DNA from: Boletus sp. NGJ
Lineage: Eukaryota > Basidiomycota > Agaricomycetes > Boletales > Boletaceae
DNA length: 64,000 nucleotides
Assembly (NCBI GenBank): GCA_019096195.1
Contig: JAGTXK010000267.1
Coordinates: forward strand, 1 to 64,000
Reading direction: 5' to 3'
In this document: positions 1 to 12,031 of the stretch, piece after piece
Layout of the letters: each line of letters begins with the position of its first letter
Position numbering within the stretch: position 1 is the stretch's first letter
Notes under the pieces: generated by a model
Told to the model about the DNA's origin: nothing
Seen by the model: the letters and a program-made list of their open reading frames with translations, nothing else
Databases searched by the model: none
Made by a program: the position numbers and the translations under genes

Positions 1-2506
1 GCTCTTTTGGAGTTCAGAATATTGTTGGGGGTTGTAGTCACTGGCTTCCCTGACAAGTTCTGAGGAATGCTGTGTCCTTTCATATTGGCCTGGACTCACC
101 ATATTCGTCCACAAATATGTTGCCAGTTGCATAACTTGTCAGAGTAACAAGGTCCAGACACACCCCACAGTTTTCCCAATCACTCCATTAGCTTTTGAAG
201 GACACCGCCCTTTCCAGAATCTTTCAGTGGATTTGATCACCAACCTACCCCTAATGGGGGGATTTGATTCAATCATGGTGATGGTCGACCATGGGCTTAG
301 TAAGGGGGTAATTCTCACCCCTTGCACAAAAACAGTAGACATGGCTGGTATAGCCTGTCTTTTCTTTGAAAAGGTCTTCCTATGGTATGGTTTACATGAC
401 AAACTGGCTTCAGATCATGGTCCTCAGTTCACATCCACATTCGCTCGAGAGCTTGCAAGACTCTTAAACTATGATGTTGCCCTCTCCATGGCCTACCACC
501 CACAGATGGATGGTGAAACAGAATGATACAACCAGGAACTAGAAACCTACCTACAGATATTTTGCAATGGCCAACCACAGAAGTGGTTGGAACTACTACC
601 CATGGCGGAGTTTGCTCATAACTCTGCAACCCACTGAACCACCAGAAAATCACCTTCTTCTTAATCCTCAGATATGAGCCAAGAGTGTATCCTTCTATTG
701 GGAAAACCTTTCTACTGGCCCTAGAAGAAAGACTCTCTTTCCTGGAAGAAGCAAGACAAGAAGCAGAAGTGGTGCACAAACTGGCACAGATACGAATGCA
801 GGAGAGAGTTCACTCTTGCTTCAAACTATGGAAAATTGGAGAAAAGGTATGGCTGGACACCAAGAATCTAAAACTCCAAGTTCCATCCTGGAAACTGTCT
901 CTGAAGCATATGGGACCATTTTAAATCACTCAAGTAGTATCCTCCATGGCGTTCCAACTCAAGTTACTGAAACAGTGGAAGATCCACAATGTATTCCATG
1001 CATTCCTGCTTTCTCCATACCAGGAAACTACGGAACATGGTCCTAATTTCACCCAACCGCCACTGGAACTTGTTAGAACAGAAGAGGAGTATGAAGTGGA
1101 TAGCATTGTGAACCATCAGGGGCAACTGGGAAGAAGGCAATACCTAATCCACTGGAAAGGGTATTCCATAGCAGAATGGACTTGGGAGCCAGAGACCAAC
1201 CTGGGAAATGCCAAAAAGATACTCTCTGAGTATAAAACTTGGTTGAAACTCTGAAGAGAGGTCCATGCCCCAAGACAACACCTCCCTGTTCATACTTTTA
1301 GCCTGTGTATCTGCTGCCCTCACCCAAGCTCACCTTCAGAAACAATACCCCAACCTCAACATTCCCAAGCATGCCGGCCAGCATTTCTGCTTCTGCCACA
1401 TTGACTACTGCTCCTACCACCATAATTGGTAGATGGCCGTCACCCCTCTCTCCATACACCTAAACCAACTGTCCCCCATCCACCATCAAAATCTCCATGC
1501 ATCTGTGCTCAATGACCCCATTGCAATCAGGATCCTCCAATCCATCTCTTTTTTCTCCTGTGATGACTCCCTCATCCAACTTGGCACTCTTTACAGATCC
1601 TACTCCTCACTTTGATTGCTTGACAAGTTCCCATGTCTTCAATGCCCAACAGACCACCAAAGAAGAGAGAGCGATGGAAAATGTCGTTGAGATTCACAAA
1701 CTTATTTTCGACCTTCTTTTCATTGAGGGATTCAACTATTTCCTCACCCTTCTACCCATCAACACCTGTGATCGCCTCCTCCACATTACCCTCCTCTTCC
1801 TCTTGGAAGAAGAGAGTTGCCTTTTCTTTGCCCCCTTATTGTCAACCACTACACCCTTCTACCTCCTTCCATCTCAACAAACCCCTTCCATTGCAGAGCA
1901 ACCCTTGGAGAATGTCAACAGAGTCAGGCATTAATGGAGTTGATAGAGACCCTCCAGAGACATGGAGAGCCCAGTCCTCCGATGACACCATTGTTGCCTC
2001 CCCTTCCTCCACAACCGTCAACCCCTCCTTCCGAGGAACCACCACAGTACCAGTCCTCCCAATTCCTCCCACAGCCCTTTCTGGTCAGACAAGGACCCTC
2101 CATTGGTGAGAAGCCATGGTGTTCTCAGCTGCCTCCCCTCTCGCCCCAACAACCAAGGTATTCTCAACACACTGGGGGATACTACAATGAGGAGCCCTCC
2201 TCCTTCCTCTGTTCCCATTCCTGGGGCCGCCACAGGCACCTCTCCTACCAGCCATTCTGACTCAATGGTCACCTTTGGCCCACCTGTCCCCACTACCAAT
2301 GCCCCTACTGTAGGATGGTTGCCCCCAACCATCCACAGTATGCTTGCCTGCAAAGGACTTGCACCTACTGTGGTGGACAAGGACACGGTTATCAGACCTA
2401 TCCAAGTCAGGGAGTCTTCAACGACTCCTGGGACCTTACCAACTATGAGGAGAATGAGGGAGACAGAAGTTCTTGAGATGGAACTTCAAGACTACAAGGA
2501 GGGTGA
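1..2506 (+). mobile_element. Gypsy element A, 3' pol and downstream ORF remnant
   Basis: Fossil of a chromodomain Ty3/gypsy retroelement, entering from the left window edge. An integrase-core-like stretch lies around 200-530 (motifs such as DHGPQF and YHPQ). A chromodomain lies around 1080-1250 (HWKGY, WEPE). A proline- and serine-rich coding region then runs to about 2480 and holds a CCHC-like knuckle near 2340-2400. The 3' LTR follows directly at 2507. The copy is broken, with several breaks in the visible part. The whole element sits inside a DDE transposon remnant (see 3341-5560). The family assignment is firm. The nature of the extra 3' coding region is inferred by comparison with elements B and C. 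Confidence 0.85.
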
Positions 2507-3340
2507 TGTTATGGTTACTGAAGGGGGGTACATCTTTTTCTCTCCCTTCACCTCCTCCTGGACTCTGGGACGACCTATTCTTTGATTCCTCCGACTACCC
2601 GGGATTCCCCTGCAATGCCCACACAAGCATCACCCCATCTCGGAACTTCCTTTCTGAGTAATGCACCGCTATGGCTGTGACACAGCCTTCTTTATTTCAC
2701 CTTCTACATATTTCACCTCTGATACGATCATAGACATTGCCTCCTTCAGCTGTGTTCTCTTATACACAGCCCAGTATTCCACCTTCCTCATTTGACCCAT
2801 GATATGATCCTTTCTGGTAATACTTACAATTACCATATACGATACGAAGCCTGCCCTGAATAGGGAAGGCCTATTTATACGGGCGTCCACCCTTCATGTA
2901 AATCCCAACCCAGATCTACACAACTTCCTGTGTAATCTACCAGCTCTCCCAGCTCTCGGTTCCACTTCACCTCAGAAGCCTGCGCCCGCTCTGGAGGTGA
3001 TCACCACAGTGCTCGTGATCATCTTTACTCATCACTTCGCACTTGTGTGGCCTCGTCGCTGTCCACTCGCATTGCTAGCCTATGGCAACTCCAACGCCAA
3101 CAGAGGATAGATCTGCCCTTCTTTCAGATTGTGCCACCATCCTCAAAGTCCAAGACTCTGACATTGGTCATAGAGTAGTAGCTTCAACTCCAAGGGAGGC
3201 TATATGTTAAAGCTAACCATTGGTTCCCAGTCCAAGGAACCTTTGGGCCTCGGGAGGTATTTTCTCCTCAAGTATGGCTAGTCCAGTAATCATACAAGGT
3301 TGATTACTCAGGAACATGTTACTTGTTACATGGCATAACA
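2507..3340 (+). repeat. LTR2 family, 3' LTR of element A
   Basis: An 834-bp LTR that begins TGTTATGG and ends GGCATAACA, the usual TG...CA with short terminal inverted repeats. A TATA-like TATTTATAC lies around 2871-2880. It is clearly related to the 1022-bp solo LTR at 22791-23812. The left flank is element A and the right flank is transposase sequence, so it marks the 3' end of an insertion. The partner target duplication would lie left of the window. Confidence 0.85.
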
Positions 3341-4310
3341 CAGGGTAGCAGTCAAGATAGATGATCAAAACTTGATTCTCATTGAGATCAGGATCAACCT
3401 CAACAACTTGGTGACAGTAAGGCTTGATGATATGTTCAACCCACTTAATGGTCATTAGTACGAGATGTATTCTATGGTACTTTAGGCATACATACCTCTT
3501 TCATGGTTTTGAGGGTGCTGAAGTGGCTTCCCTGTTTGTTGCTCTTGGCAAATGCAAAGTCAAAGCTGTTGGCCACTGCTTTAGTCATGCCACATGCATT
3601 TGCTGATGGAAGCGACTGTGAGAATGCTCCTACCCAAACCTACTGGAACAGTAAGAATGTTCCTTCGGGGGTGCTCACCACAAGTAGTGTATAGGCCCTT
3701 TTCTCATCTTTGGCTACAATATCAACTTGACATGATCCACACTCTGCAAATGTGGTCCCACTGCTGGGGAGGATATAGGTGCCAATTTGATCGAATCCAA
3801 TGAAAAGCTACAATCAGTGTGAGGTGAGATAGCATAAATTGCAATCTTTTAACATACCTTAGGTGGAATGTTGTACTACTTCATAATGTAGACCAAACAG
3901 AAAAAGGACTCTTCATATTTCTCCTCAGCATTTGCAGGCAACTTTGCGGCAGTGCATGTACCTTTTCACGATGACCAGTTGAGAACACTTGTGAAAAATG
4001 TTTGTACATATTTCTAGATAGACATTAGCTTTGAGTTCAAGAAATGGTTTGATCTGTACCTCTGAATATTTGAATGTTTTAAGCAAGTCAGGAACACCGT
4101 CTTGAATTACTGCAAGCATGATTGATCTAGCCACAATGACATTAATGGGAAGTCCAGACTTGTGCAAGTCGGTGAGCCACATGACAATGTTAGCTTGAAC
4201 TTGAGAATACTGAGAAAGAACACCAGTGTGGCCTAAGCCAGCAAGAGAGTGTCCATTCTCAACATTACACAGTGTCGATTGCAACCATTGATGTTTTGAC
4301 TTATCCATTC
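3341..4310 (-). pseudogene. DDE (pogo/CENP-B-like) transposase remnant
   Basis: On the minus strand this encodes pieces of a fungal DDE-superfamily transposase of the type common in Agaricomycete genomes. In order they are: an N-terminal block (HQWLQSTL, SGLPINVIVARSIMLAV), a block with NIPPK, an intron-like gap at about 3811-3857, GTYILPSS, AKDEKRAYTLLV, STPEGTF, FAFAKSNKQ, SHFSTLKTMKE, and IIYLDCYPV, which holds the second catalytic Asp region. The reading frame is broken by several stops and shifts, so this is a dead copy. It ends abruptly at 3340, where the LTR of element A is inserted just after the YLDCYPV motif. The C-terminal part should lie on the far side of element A, outside the window. 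Confidence 0.75.
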
Positions 4311-5560
4311 ACTTTGAGACTGTACCTTTGTTCAGGTGCACAAACAGCTTTGTCTGTTCTCATTGAAGGGTGTGCACCATCGCTGATGGCGACCAGTCAT
4401 ATTTCTTGGCTGCGGTGTCAATGTGGATCCAAAGTAGCGGATGATATCAATTTATTCACTTGTGGGCTGATTGTTGGACACCACCTCATTCTCCACTTTG
4501 CTCCTTCTTCCAACTCACATGTTCTGAACATGAAATTGCCACCACATCCAATTCACCCTCCAGTTGGTCCTTCAGGATCTATCACATTTCATCTTTTAAC
4601 AGTCCTTTTATTTATCAGAAATTAACTCACTGAATTGATAGATTTGTGATTGTCAGGTTTTCTGGCATGCTGCCACTTGCACCATCACCGCTGTCGGTCA
4701 GTAGCCAGTTGGCATTTATGGAGTTTACGCTATGCTCTTGCTTCTTCACCCTGAGACTCCACCTCATTGTTCATGTCATTACATTTGGCCAGCCATTTCT
4801 ATTTATCTGCTTTTTCTTGTTCAGTCTCAAGACACTTCCAGTTCAAGTTGTAAAAGATAAGTTGCCTGTTGGGTACAGAATTACTCCAGGCCTTTGGAGC
4901 TGGTTATACCCCCTTGGCCAACTCTATGCTGACCCTTCTCTGAAAAGATCCATTTGCCAGGGTGCTATCCCTTCCACTGTCCACCTCTGTATCAGACTCT
5001 GGCATCCAGTTCTCACTTGTCAACTCCATTTCAGATGGTAGGCATGCCAGTGGCCTTTCTGAGGTGCATACACATTTACTGGGGCTGGCTGCCACACCCA
5101 CCACCTCTTCAGCATGCTTTTGCCTGCAAGTCAATGAGGTAAGCATTCCACACTGGCATCAACGAGTTGGAACTTGACTCACTTAGGTAAAACTTTGGCA
5201 CCCTGTAGCTCAGCTGCCCTTATCAGGCACTCAAGCCATACCTCCTGGAGAAAGCTGCAGTCCTTCTTGGACAACTCCTTCACAGCATTCTTTATTGTCT
5301 TGACAACACATTGTACCAGTCCCTCTCTCTCAGAAGATGATTGTTCCACCAGCAGGGATCTTGTGTGTTTCGAAGCAGGTCTCTAGGCTCCAATTGAACA
5401 CATACCACATCCCTTTCTCTGCTATGTGCTCCATGTCAAGTCCAAATTGGTATATAGACTCAACTAAATTAAGAGGTAGCTGATCTGGAAGATTTTTGAG
5501 CAGACATTGTAAATAAAGAATCTGTGCAATTAACTCTGAGGAAGGGCCTGGGTTTGACAT
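4311..5560 (-). pseudogene. Probable 5' part of the same transposon gene, degraded
   Basis: A degraded coding stretch on the minus strand, upstream of and collinear with the transposase remnant. The best piece is a 76-residue open stretch at 5330-5560. It starts MSNPGPSSEL and contains YLQCLLKNLPDQLP and IYQFGLDMEHIAE. A second open piece at 4904-5146 is acidic and polar. I recall these motifs as lying upstream of DDE transposases in mushroom genomes, but cannot name a domain. The frame is interrupted many times. Long plus-strand open frames here (for example 4272-4625) have no recognisable content. Confidence 0.4.
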
Positions 5561-6308
5561 GGGTGTTGGGCTATGAGCAGTATAGCGGCTATATTGGTAC
5601 TGCTAGTGGGTTTATTTGGTTTTTTTTTTCATATACTTTGAGGGTGTCTTCCCAATGCAAATCCTGCTCAGACATTTACCAATTTGATTGGCTCACCATG
5701 TTCTGTTACTTCCATAACACGCCAACCTTCAGCATGGTTGCCAAATCTTGGGCCATAATACACCCCCTCCTGATCAGGTTGCTAAGTCTAGCAACTGTAA
5801 TGCATAACATGGACCCCATTGCTAAGCCTGGAGTCAGAGGTTACCTGTAATGCACCTTTCCGCCATTGCCTCCATACAGACAGCTATAGTACACTGAATC
5901 CTGTTACCAGTGCCATTGCCTAGGGCACATTCACACCCACTGCCCCATCTATCAATGTCCTAGCTGCCTTTGCTGGGGACCTGGCCACATACAGGCTTGC
6001 TGCCCCCTCTACTGCTGCCTCAACCCACCATCACCCTCAAGGTTGTTGTCTCCTTCACCCTCCTCAGATTGCACATTGTCCTTCTCTTCCTCAATTAGAC
6101 ATATCCCACCTCCTTATCTGCTTCATTGCTCTTCTTCTACCTATCTATCAATGCTCTCCAACAGATTGGTTGACCTGTGAAGTTGACAACCTCAATTACA
6201 CCACAATAGAACCTGTATTTGACAGTGCTGCCATGAGCAACATGTGTGGATCTCCTTGTGGATCCTATTGGGGGCTAGATTAGTCATTCAGTGGTAACTG
6301 GGGGGATA
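5561..6308 (+). mobile_element. Gypsy element C, 3' remnant with tandem zinc knuckles
   Basis: Fossil 3' end of an LTR element, ending exactly where LTR3 begins at 6309. Around 5895-6045 it encodes two adjacent Cys/His knuckles (CYQCHCLGHIHTHC, then CPSCLCWGPGH), followed by a conserved CCLNPPSP stretch. The same domain occurs on the minus strand in element B (near 21120-21300). A polar tail runs to the LTR and is preceded by a purine-rich tract (GGGGGGATAA) that is probably the polypurine tract. The copy is broken in several places. No pol sequence of this element was found upstream. Confidence 0.65.
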
Positions 6309-7819
6309 ATGTTATAGCTTCTTTTCTCTTTCTTTCTTTCTTTCTTTCTTCATCCTTGCTCTTGCTTCATCCTTGCCTCCCTCTTGTTCTTGCACTCTGA
6401 ACTTTCTGTCACATAGTGGGACTCCATGTGACTATTTCTACTTTCTATGGCATGTATTTCTAATGCTATCTTCACATAAGGAATTTTTTCTTTCTATTCT
6501 TCGCTCCATAGGGTTCTATTATGTTAGTGGCTTTGTCATTCCCATTTCCATGCCTTATACATATTTAAACCCCATGTAACCTACAATCTCAACAATTTAC
6601 ACCTACTTGATGAACTTTTATCATCATCCCCTTTGGAATTCTAAGAGTCATTCATTAGTAAATACAGGATTTTATCATAGTGCTCATAGTGCCATAGTAG
6701 TTTCATAAATCACTCATAGTGTTCATAGTGTTCATGGTATCATAGTATTGAAAGTGTATTCATAGTATCCATAGTATATTCATACTGTGCATAGTATCAT
6801 AGCACCATAGTGTTTTATAGCATTCATAGTATATTCATAGAAGTCATAGTCATAGTAGTAATTTTAAGCTAATCCTAATTCTAAATCAAAATTATACAAA
6901 AAGTGTAGGAAAGAGTGTGGTACAGTGGAGCAAAAATGCACACCAGATGTAGCAAAAGTGTAGTAAACAAAGTGTAGTAAAAAAAAGTAAACAAAAGTGT
7001 AGCAGAGTATAGTACAGTGTAGCAAACAAAGTGCACCAAAAGTGTACCAAAAATGCACATCAAAGTGTAGTAAAAGTGTAGTCACAAATTGTACCAAAAG
7101 TGTAGATCTACACTCAAAAAAGATCCAAGTCCATTTTCCCACACTCAGTGTCAAAAAACCAGATATTGTTTGCCAATGTTTGTGCCACCATTCTTATATA
7201 AACAAGCTAGACTTCAAAAACTTTCCCATACCCTCTTGTTTCTCAATTTTCTCCTTCTTTACTCATTACATGAAGTCAACACTTCACTTTGTAAATTATT
7301 AGGATTATATTTGATTGAATTAATATCTGATTGAATTTGAAATTTGAAATTGGCTTGAAATCAGATTAGAATCAGGATTGCTAAGCCACTATGTATAATA
7401 TGGCATCACTATAACCACTATGGAAGTACTATAAGACACTATGAGAATACTATGATAGACTATGGTCATACTATGAATAGACTATGAGACACTGTCATAG
7501 TACTATCAAACCACTATCCAGTTGGACCCTCACTATAAGCACTATGTTACTGTCCAGTACTATCCAGCATTGGACAGTTAGTTCTATTTTTACTAATGTC
7601 ATTCTACTTTTGAAAGAACACTTCTTCTAAGTTGTGATTTTGTTCCTCTCAAACAAATGCACAACCATAACAAGGAAAACCCTTCATTGTCAAAACCCTT
7701 AACCCTATCATAGGGATCTTCCATCTTATAGCTTTACCAGCTACTCTCTGCTCCTGGTAGCTTGTTGCTACTCAACACATCCAAGTTAACATCTACTCCT
7801 ACCTGGGGTAGTCATAACA
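6309..7819 (+). repeat. LTR3, split by repeat R
   Basis: An LTR beginning TGTTATAG and ending AGTCATAACA, an ending shared with the LTR4 family. A CTTT microsatellite lies at 6326-6350. CATACATATTTAAACC at about 6548-6563 is a TATA-like signal matching the promoter region of LTR4. Repeat R (about 6648-7510) interrupts it. Without R the LTR would be roughly 600-650 bp, close to the 559 bp of LTR4. An alternative 3' end at 7672 (CCATAACA) cannot be excluded. Confidence 0.6.
6648..7510 (+). repeat. Repeat R, plus-oriented copy (foldback-like)
   Basis: A composite repeat whose left arm is a degenerate array around CATAGT and whose right arm is the reverse-complement ACTATG array. The termini could therefore fold back on each other. 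The interior holds an AAAAGTGTAG-type array (about 6900-7110) and a TATA-like TTATATAAACAAGC at about 7194-7207. No coding capacity was seen. It matches the minus-strand copy at 19838-20810 over its length. Boundaries are approximate because the arms are repetitive. Confidence 0.6.
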
Positions 7820-9115
7820 CCTGGTCTGATTGTGTACATCATAGTCAGACATACAGTATTCACACTACACAGTTTCATTGTATACTATTATGGTTATGGG
7901 TTATGGAAGGGAAAATACCTTTTTTCCATTCTTCACCCCCTTCCGGACCCTGGGACAACCTTCTCTTTAACTCCTATGACTCAGGATTCCCCTACGATGC
8001 CCACACAAGCATTGCCTCATCTGGAGCTCCCCTTCTAGGCAATGCTCCATCATGGCTGTAACACAGCCCCTTTCTATTTCATTAATATATATATCACCTC
8101 TGATTTGATCACAGACATTGCCTCCTCAGCTGTGTTCTCTCGCACACAGCCTAGTATTCCAAATCCTCTATTTGACTGATGCCTCTAATCTCCTTTATGG
8201 TAATACTCAGTCTGTGACTTAGTATGATATAAAGTCTGCCCTAGATTGGGGAGGTCTATTTATATGGATGTCCACCCTTCATGTAAATCTCTAACCTTGA
8301 TCTACACAATTCAACCTGGTGTAAGGTCATATCTGCCTCCCCACTGACTTCTGTTCCTAGAAGTCAAAGCTGGAAGCTGTGCTTCTTGTCTTGCTAGTGA
8401 TTGCCATAATCACTAGCCTCGTTGTTTGTCTTGCTGCCTATTAGGTCGTAGACAAGACTGTCCTCCCCTATAGCAGACTGGGGTTATAAGAGGTGTCCAT
8501 ATCTACAGAAGTAGACAGATTGTAGAAGCTTTGCAGAGCATACATTGCCAACAGTTTCTGCTCTGAGTATATTGGGAGCTGGACATTGTTGTTGCTTGCA
8601 TACTAGGTCTTGGTGGTTATCCAAGACTCTGAAAGCCTGTTACAGTACTCACTTGCTGCCCGAACCCTTGCCTATTTGAGAAAGGGAGAGTAATAGGTCT
8701 TGGTGGAACTCAGATTGCCTTCAGTTCACCAGGTCACATGTCCCATTATTACGAGGTCATAACATATACATTGATACATATTTGGTCACTTCAATCCTGC
8801 TCAGTCTGGTCATATCCATCAAGATAAGTGTAAGTTGTATTCATTAAAGTCAGCTACACCCACACTGCTCAGTCCTGCCATATACATTGGTACTTGATCA
8901 CCCCTATCCTGCTCAGTCCCATTATATACATCAGTTAGAGGTAAGTTACACTCACACTGCTCGGTCCCACTATATCCACTAAGGTAAGTTGAATTCACCC
9001 TACCCAGTCCCATTGTATACATTAAGGTCAGTTACAGTCACATTACTTAGTTCCACCATATACATTAAGGTAAATTGTACTCCCCCTGCTTGGTCCTGTC
9101 ATATATATCAACTTT
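7820..9115. repeat. Minisatellite, about 43-bp unit, split by a solo LTR
   Basis: A degenerate tandem array. The best units (about 8950-9085) are 43 bp long, each with CTGCTCGGTCC-, CATATACATTAAGG- and TAAGTT-like segments. Units to the left are longer and more diverged. The LTR1 copy at 7886-8764 lies within similar sequence, so the array was probably present before that insertion. About six or seven units are recognisable right of the LTR. No gene was seen. Confidence 0.65.
7886..8764 (+). repeat. Solo LTR, LTR1 family, target duplication TATAC
   Basis: An 879-bp LTR related over its full length to 16744-17629 and to the minus-strand copy at 22199-24113. It ends GTCATAACA. It is flanked by a perfect 5-bp duplication TATAC (7881-7885 and 8765-8769), as expected of a solo LTR left after LTR-LTR recombination. 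A TATTTATATGG promoter-like box and a GCCCTAGATTGGGGAGG block are shared by all LTR1 copies. Confidence 0.9.
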
Positions 9116-10299
9116 GGTCTTACTCACCTCACTTAAAGGTGTTTCATATCTATCAATCCTTCATCTATTTACCCTTTCCAGGCCCCTTCCATATCCTACA
9201 TATGTACATGTTAGACAGGCCTGACCATGTCTTACACATTTCATTATCTCAGGCCTGTTATAGTATTATCCACCTATATTGGGTGTTTTGCAAGCAGGCT
9301 CACCATATGGTATGCATGAATGTCACCACATGGGCTTGTTGCTAGGCTTTGTTAGAATGAGTTAGAAGGTCAAATGTGTCAATTGCTATAAAAGACAATG
9401 ACTTTGTGGGTGGTAATCTGCAGATATGCTGGATTGTTAAGATATTGAGATATTTCAGATAAGGCTGGAATGGGTTCACACTTCACTTAGTTCACTCAGA
9501 TAGGTTATGATAACACAATCTCATTGTTTCCTAAGGAGAATGCAATTCAGGGCTATACTATCACTTATCCCTTCATGTGGGGAGTCAACAGAGTAGCAGT
9601 GATGTTTGGGTCCTAGTAGAATTATGTTACTAAGGATCTATTCCCATTTGTTGCCCTATTTAGAGTTTTCTTCCAAATGATGCCCTATATTGCTTGTGCA
9701 CTATTAGCTATAAATATTTTACTCCTAACAATGTAACTAGTAGTTCAAACAAATGGAGATGGTTCTGTTAAAGGTTCTCTAAGGGTTGCCTGTGAGGGGA
9801 ACTCCAAGTGGGTTTAAAATTGTTCTTTTTGGAAGAAGTTCTCTGGTTGAGATAATTCCTAAAGAGGAAAATCTGCTCTCTTAATGGCCGGAAGGGCTCT
9901 TCTTTCATATATAAATATGTGGGCTCAGCTAGCCAATTAGAAGGGTTGGCTGCTTACAAATGCCAAAAGATTGCTGACTAATATATGGAATGTGATGCAA
10001 GGCTATATAGAATATGGTCACATGATCAATTTCTCTCACTAACACTTAACTATATACATAGTATTTACAATTCTGTCAGCTATATACTTGTAGATAGTAA
10101 TAAAGCTACTGTATATGTTTGAGACAAACATTAATTTCTTCTGAGTTTCTTGATAAGTTTTTTGATGGAATATTCTGAAAATTGCAGGGAGACTAGGTTA
10201 TACTTATACTAATTGTCCTTAGACTCTAGAATATTGAAAGATTCTAACTTCTGCAAGTGGCAGAATTAATTCCATTCAGATTGTGGCTTCTAACTGTAC
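9116..10299. other. Non-coding, AT-rich repeat-derived sequence
   Basis: No convincing coding region on either strand. The stretch around 9760-10140 (TGTTAAAGG near its start, TAGTAATAAAGCTACTGTAT near its end) has the look of an old LTR, but no second copy in the window supports this. Confidence 0.4.
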
Positions 10300-11472
10300 A
10301 TAAAATGAGTTTGATGCAGGTCCCATCAAACTTCCAGTCAACAAGAATACAAGTAAGATTGGATTGTGGGTTGGGGAAGGGGATCTTGAAGAGATGGCTG
10401 GGAAGTTTGTTGAGGGATGCTACATAGGAATAGAAGTCTTTGTTGTCAAATAGTTTGGTATTAGGAAATGTGCAGGTTGGGCAATTGCATTCATCGTCAA
10501 TAAGGGTGCAAATGGCTGATAGGTTAGCAGTGTGGAACTTTTTGACAAGCCCAGAAGTATTTTTAATGTTTGTCTTTAGTTCTCAAGTATGTTCTTCATA
10601 TGGGTATCTCTTTCAATAGACAAGATATTCTGTTTTTCCTTGTCTCTTCCTTGAGTCTGCTACTTCTTGAGCTTTGTGTTCTTTCTATTGTATAATAACT
10701 GGTGGTGGTGGTTTTCATTTTGTTTGTGAGAGGAAAATTTTGAAGTGGCAAGGAGTGAGTATTATTGAACTTTTTTTGCAGATTGGTTGATGTGAATATG
10801 TGTTCCTTTGAGTAGGACTTGTTGTCTGACCATATAATTTTTTGATGGTGACATGTGTTTGTTATGGCTTTTCTTCATGACCTTGGTGATCTTTTCTAGA
10901 GCATTTTTTGCACTTTTGTGGTGTGTCTTCATCTGCTCAATGAAGGTAATGGCTGATTCATTTTGGACTTCAACCCATTTGTTAGGGATGAGTGGTTGTT
11001 GTCTGTAGTTGAGCAGAAAGGGGAATATACCAATTGCACTGGTCATTTGGGAGTTATGGGTGAATTCAGCAAGGGGGAGCCATTCTGCCCAGTCTATTTG
11101 TTAGTGATTTACAGTACATAGATATAGAGATACCTCTCAACTTTTTAGTTGATGCATTCTGTTTGTCCATTTGTCTGGGGGTGGTAAACTGTAGACAGGT
11201 TTGCTTATATTCTGAGGAGGAAGTGGAGGTCTTGTATGAATGAAAAGATGAATTATGTTCCTCAATTCTGATATCACCTTGTGTGAGATGCCATTGAGTT
11301 TAAATACTTGGTCATGAAATATCATGGCAACTCCTTGTAATGTCATGGTGTCCATAACAGGTGCAAGATGGATCATTTTTTGAGAAGTGGTCAATGATAA
11401 CTAGGATGGCATTTTTGCCTTTGGATTTGAGTAGTGGCCTAGTGAGGTCTATGGATATGATTTCCCATGGAG
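10300..11472 (-). mobile_element. Gypsy element D, integrase-chromodomain remnant
   Basis: Minus-strand fossil of a Ty3/gypsy pol 3' end. An integrase-core-like region lies around 11130-11470 (PVMDTMTLQGVA, FKLNGISHKVIS). The downstream integrase region is around 10760-11050 (FPFLLNYRQQPLIP). A chromodomain-like stretch with GKTEYLVY lies around 10540-10680. The element is cut at 11472 by LTR4 of element B, so D was there first. It is broken in several places and looks older than element B. Confidence 0.75.
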
Positions 11473-12031
11473 TGTTATGATTCATCCACCGATGTACTAT
11501 TTCTTTCTCTTTTCCTTTCTCCTTTACTACACATCATCCAGTTGGGCCTCTAATGACTAAACCTACCAGTTCCCCTTCACCCTAGGGGCTGCTTACTGTA
11601 TGCATATTATATAAAGCTCCTTTCATTTCCGTCTTCCCACTCCACAAAGCTTTTTCGGTTTCTATACCTTACTCAATCCCTTTCCCATTACAGCTCACAG
11701 ACTCTCATGCCTTACATATATAAACCCAACTTTAGATACAATATCTGCTAAGTAGAACCTTCCTGAATCTACTCACATTGTACTCTGGGATCTCTGTGAG
11801 TCCTTGTCTTACTCCTGACTAGACACTTCATCTTCACCTTGTTCTCTGGTAGTCACCTCAGCTACTTGTTCTTGCGAGCCTCATTGAAGTGCTCAATCAC
11901 ATTTGTAGGAAGACCCTATGAACCTGTGTCTCAAGTGGGCTTTACTTCTGCTTGTCCCTTGTCAATGTCACCTAGTTGGTGTGCATTACCTTTTAGATTA
12001 ATGACCACCTCTACCCGAGTTAGTCATAACA
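11473..12031 (+). repeat. LTR4, 5' LTR of element B
   Basis: A 559-bp LTR with TGTTATGA at the start and AGTCATAACA at the end. It has a TATA-like ACATATATAAACCC around 11715-11728. It is followed directly by the gag region of element B. Its first 63 bp recur on the minus strand at 20811-20873, adjoining the displaced 3' part of element B. The left flank is integrase of element D. Confidence 0.85.

Noticed and set aside
1497-2585. Several plus-strand open frames as host genes
   Set aside because: They lie between the chromodomain and 3' LTR of element A, are low in complexity, and fit the element's 3' region.
4272-4625. 117-codon plus-strand open frame
   Set aside because: Antisense to transposase-associated remnant text and without recognisable content.
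8765-9115. Possible CRISPR-like array
   Set aside because: The units are contiguous degenerate tandem repeats without unique spacers, in a eukaryotic genome.
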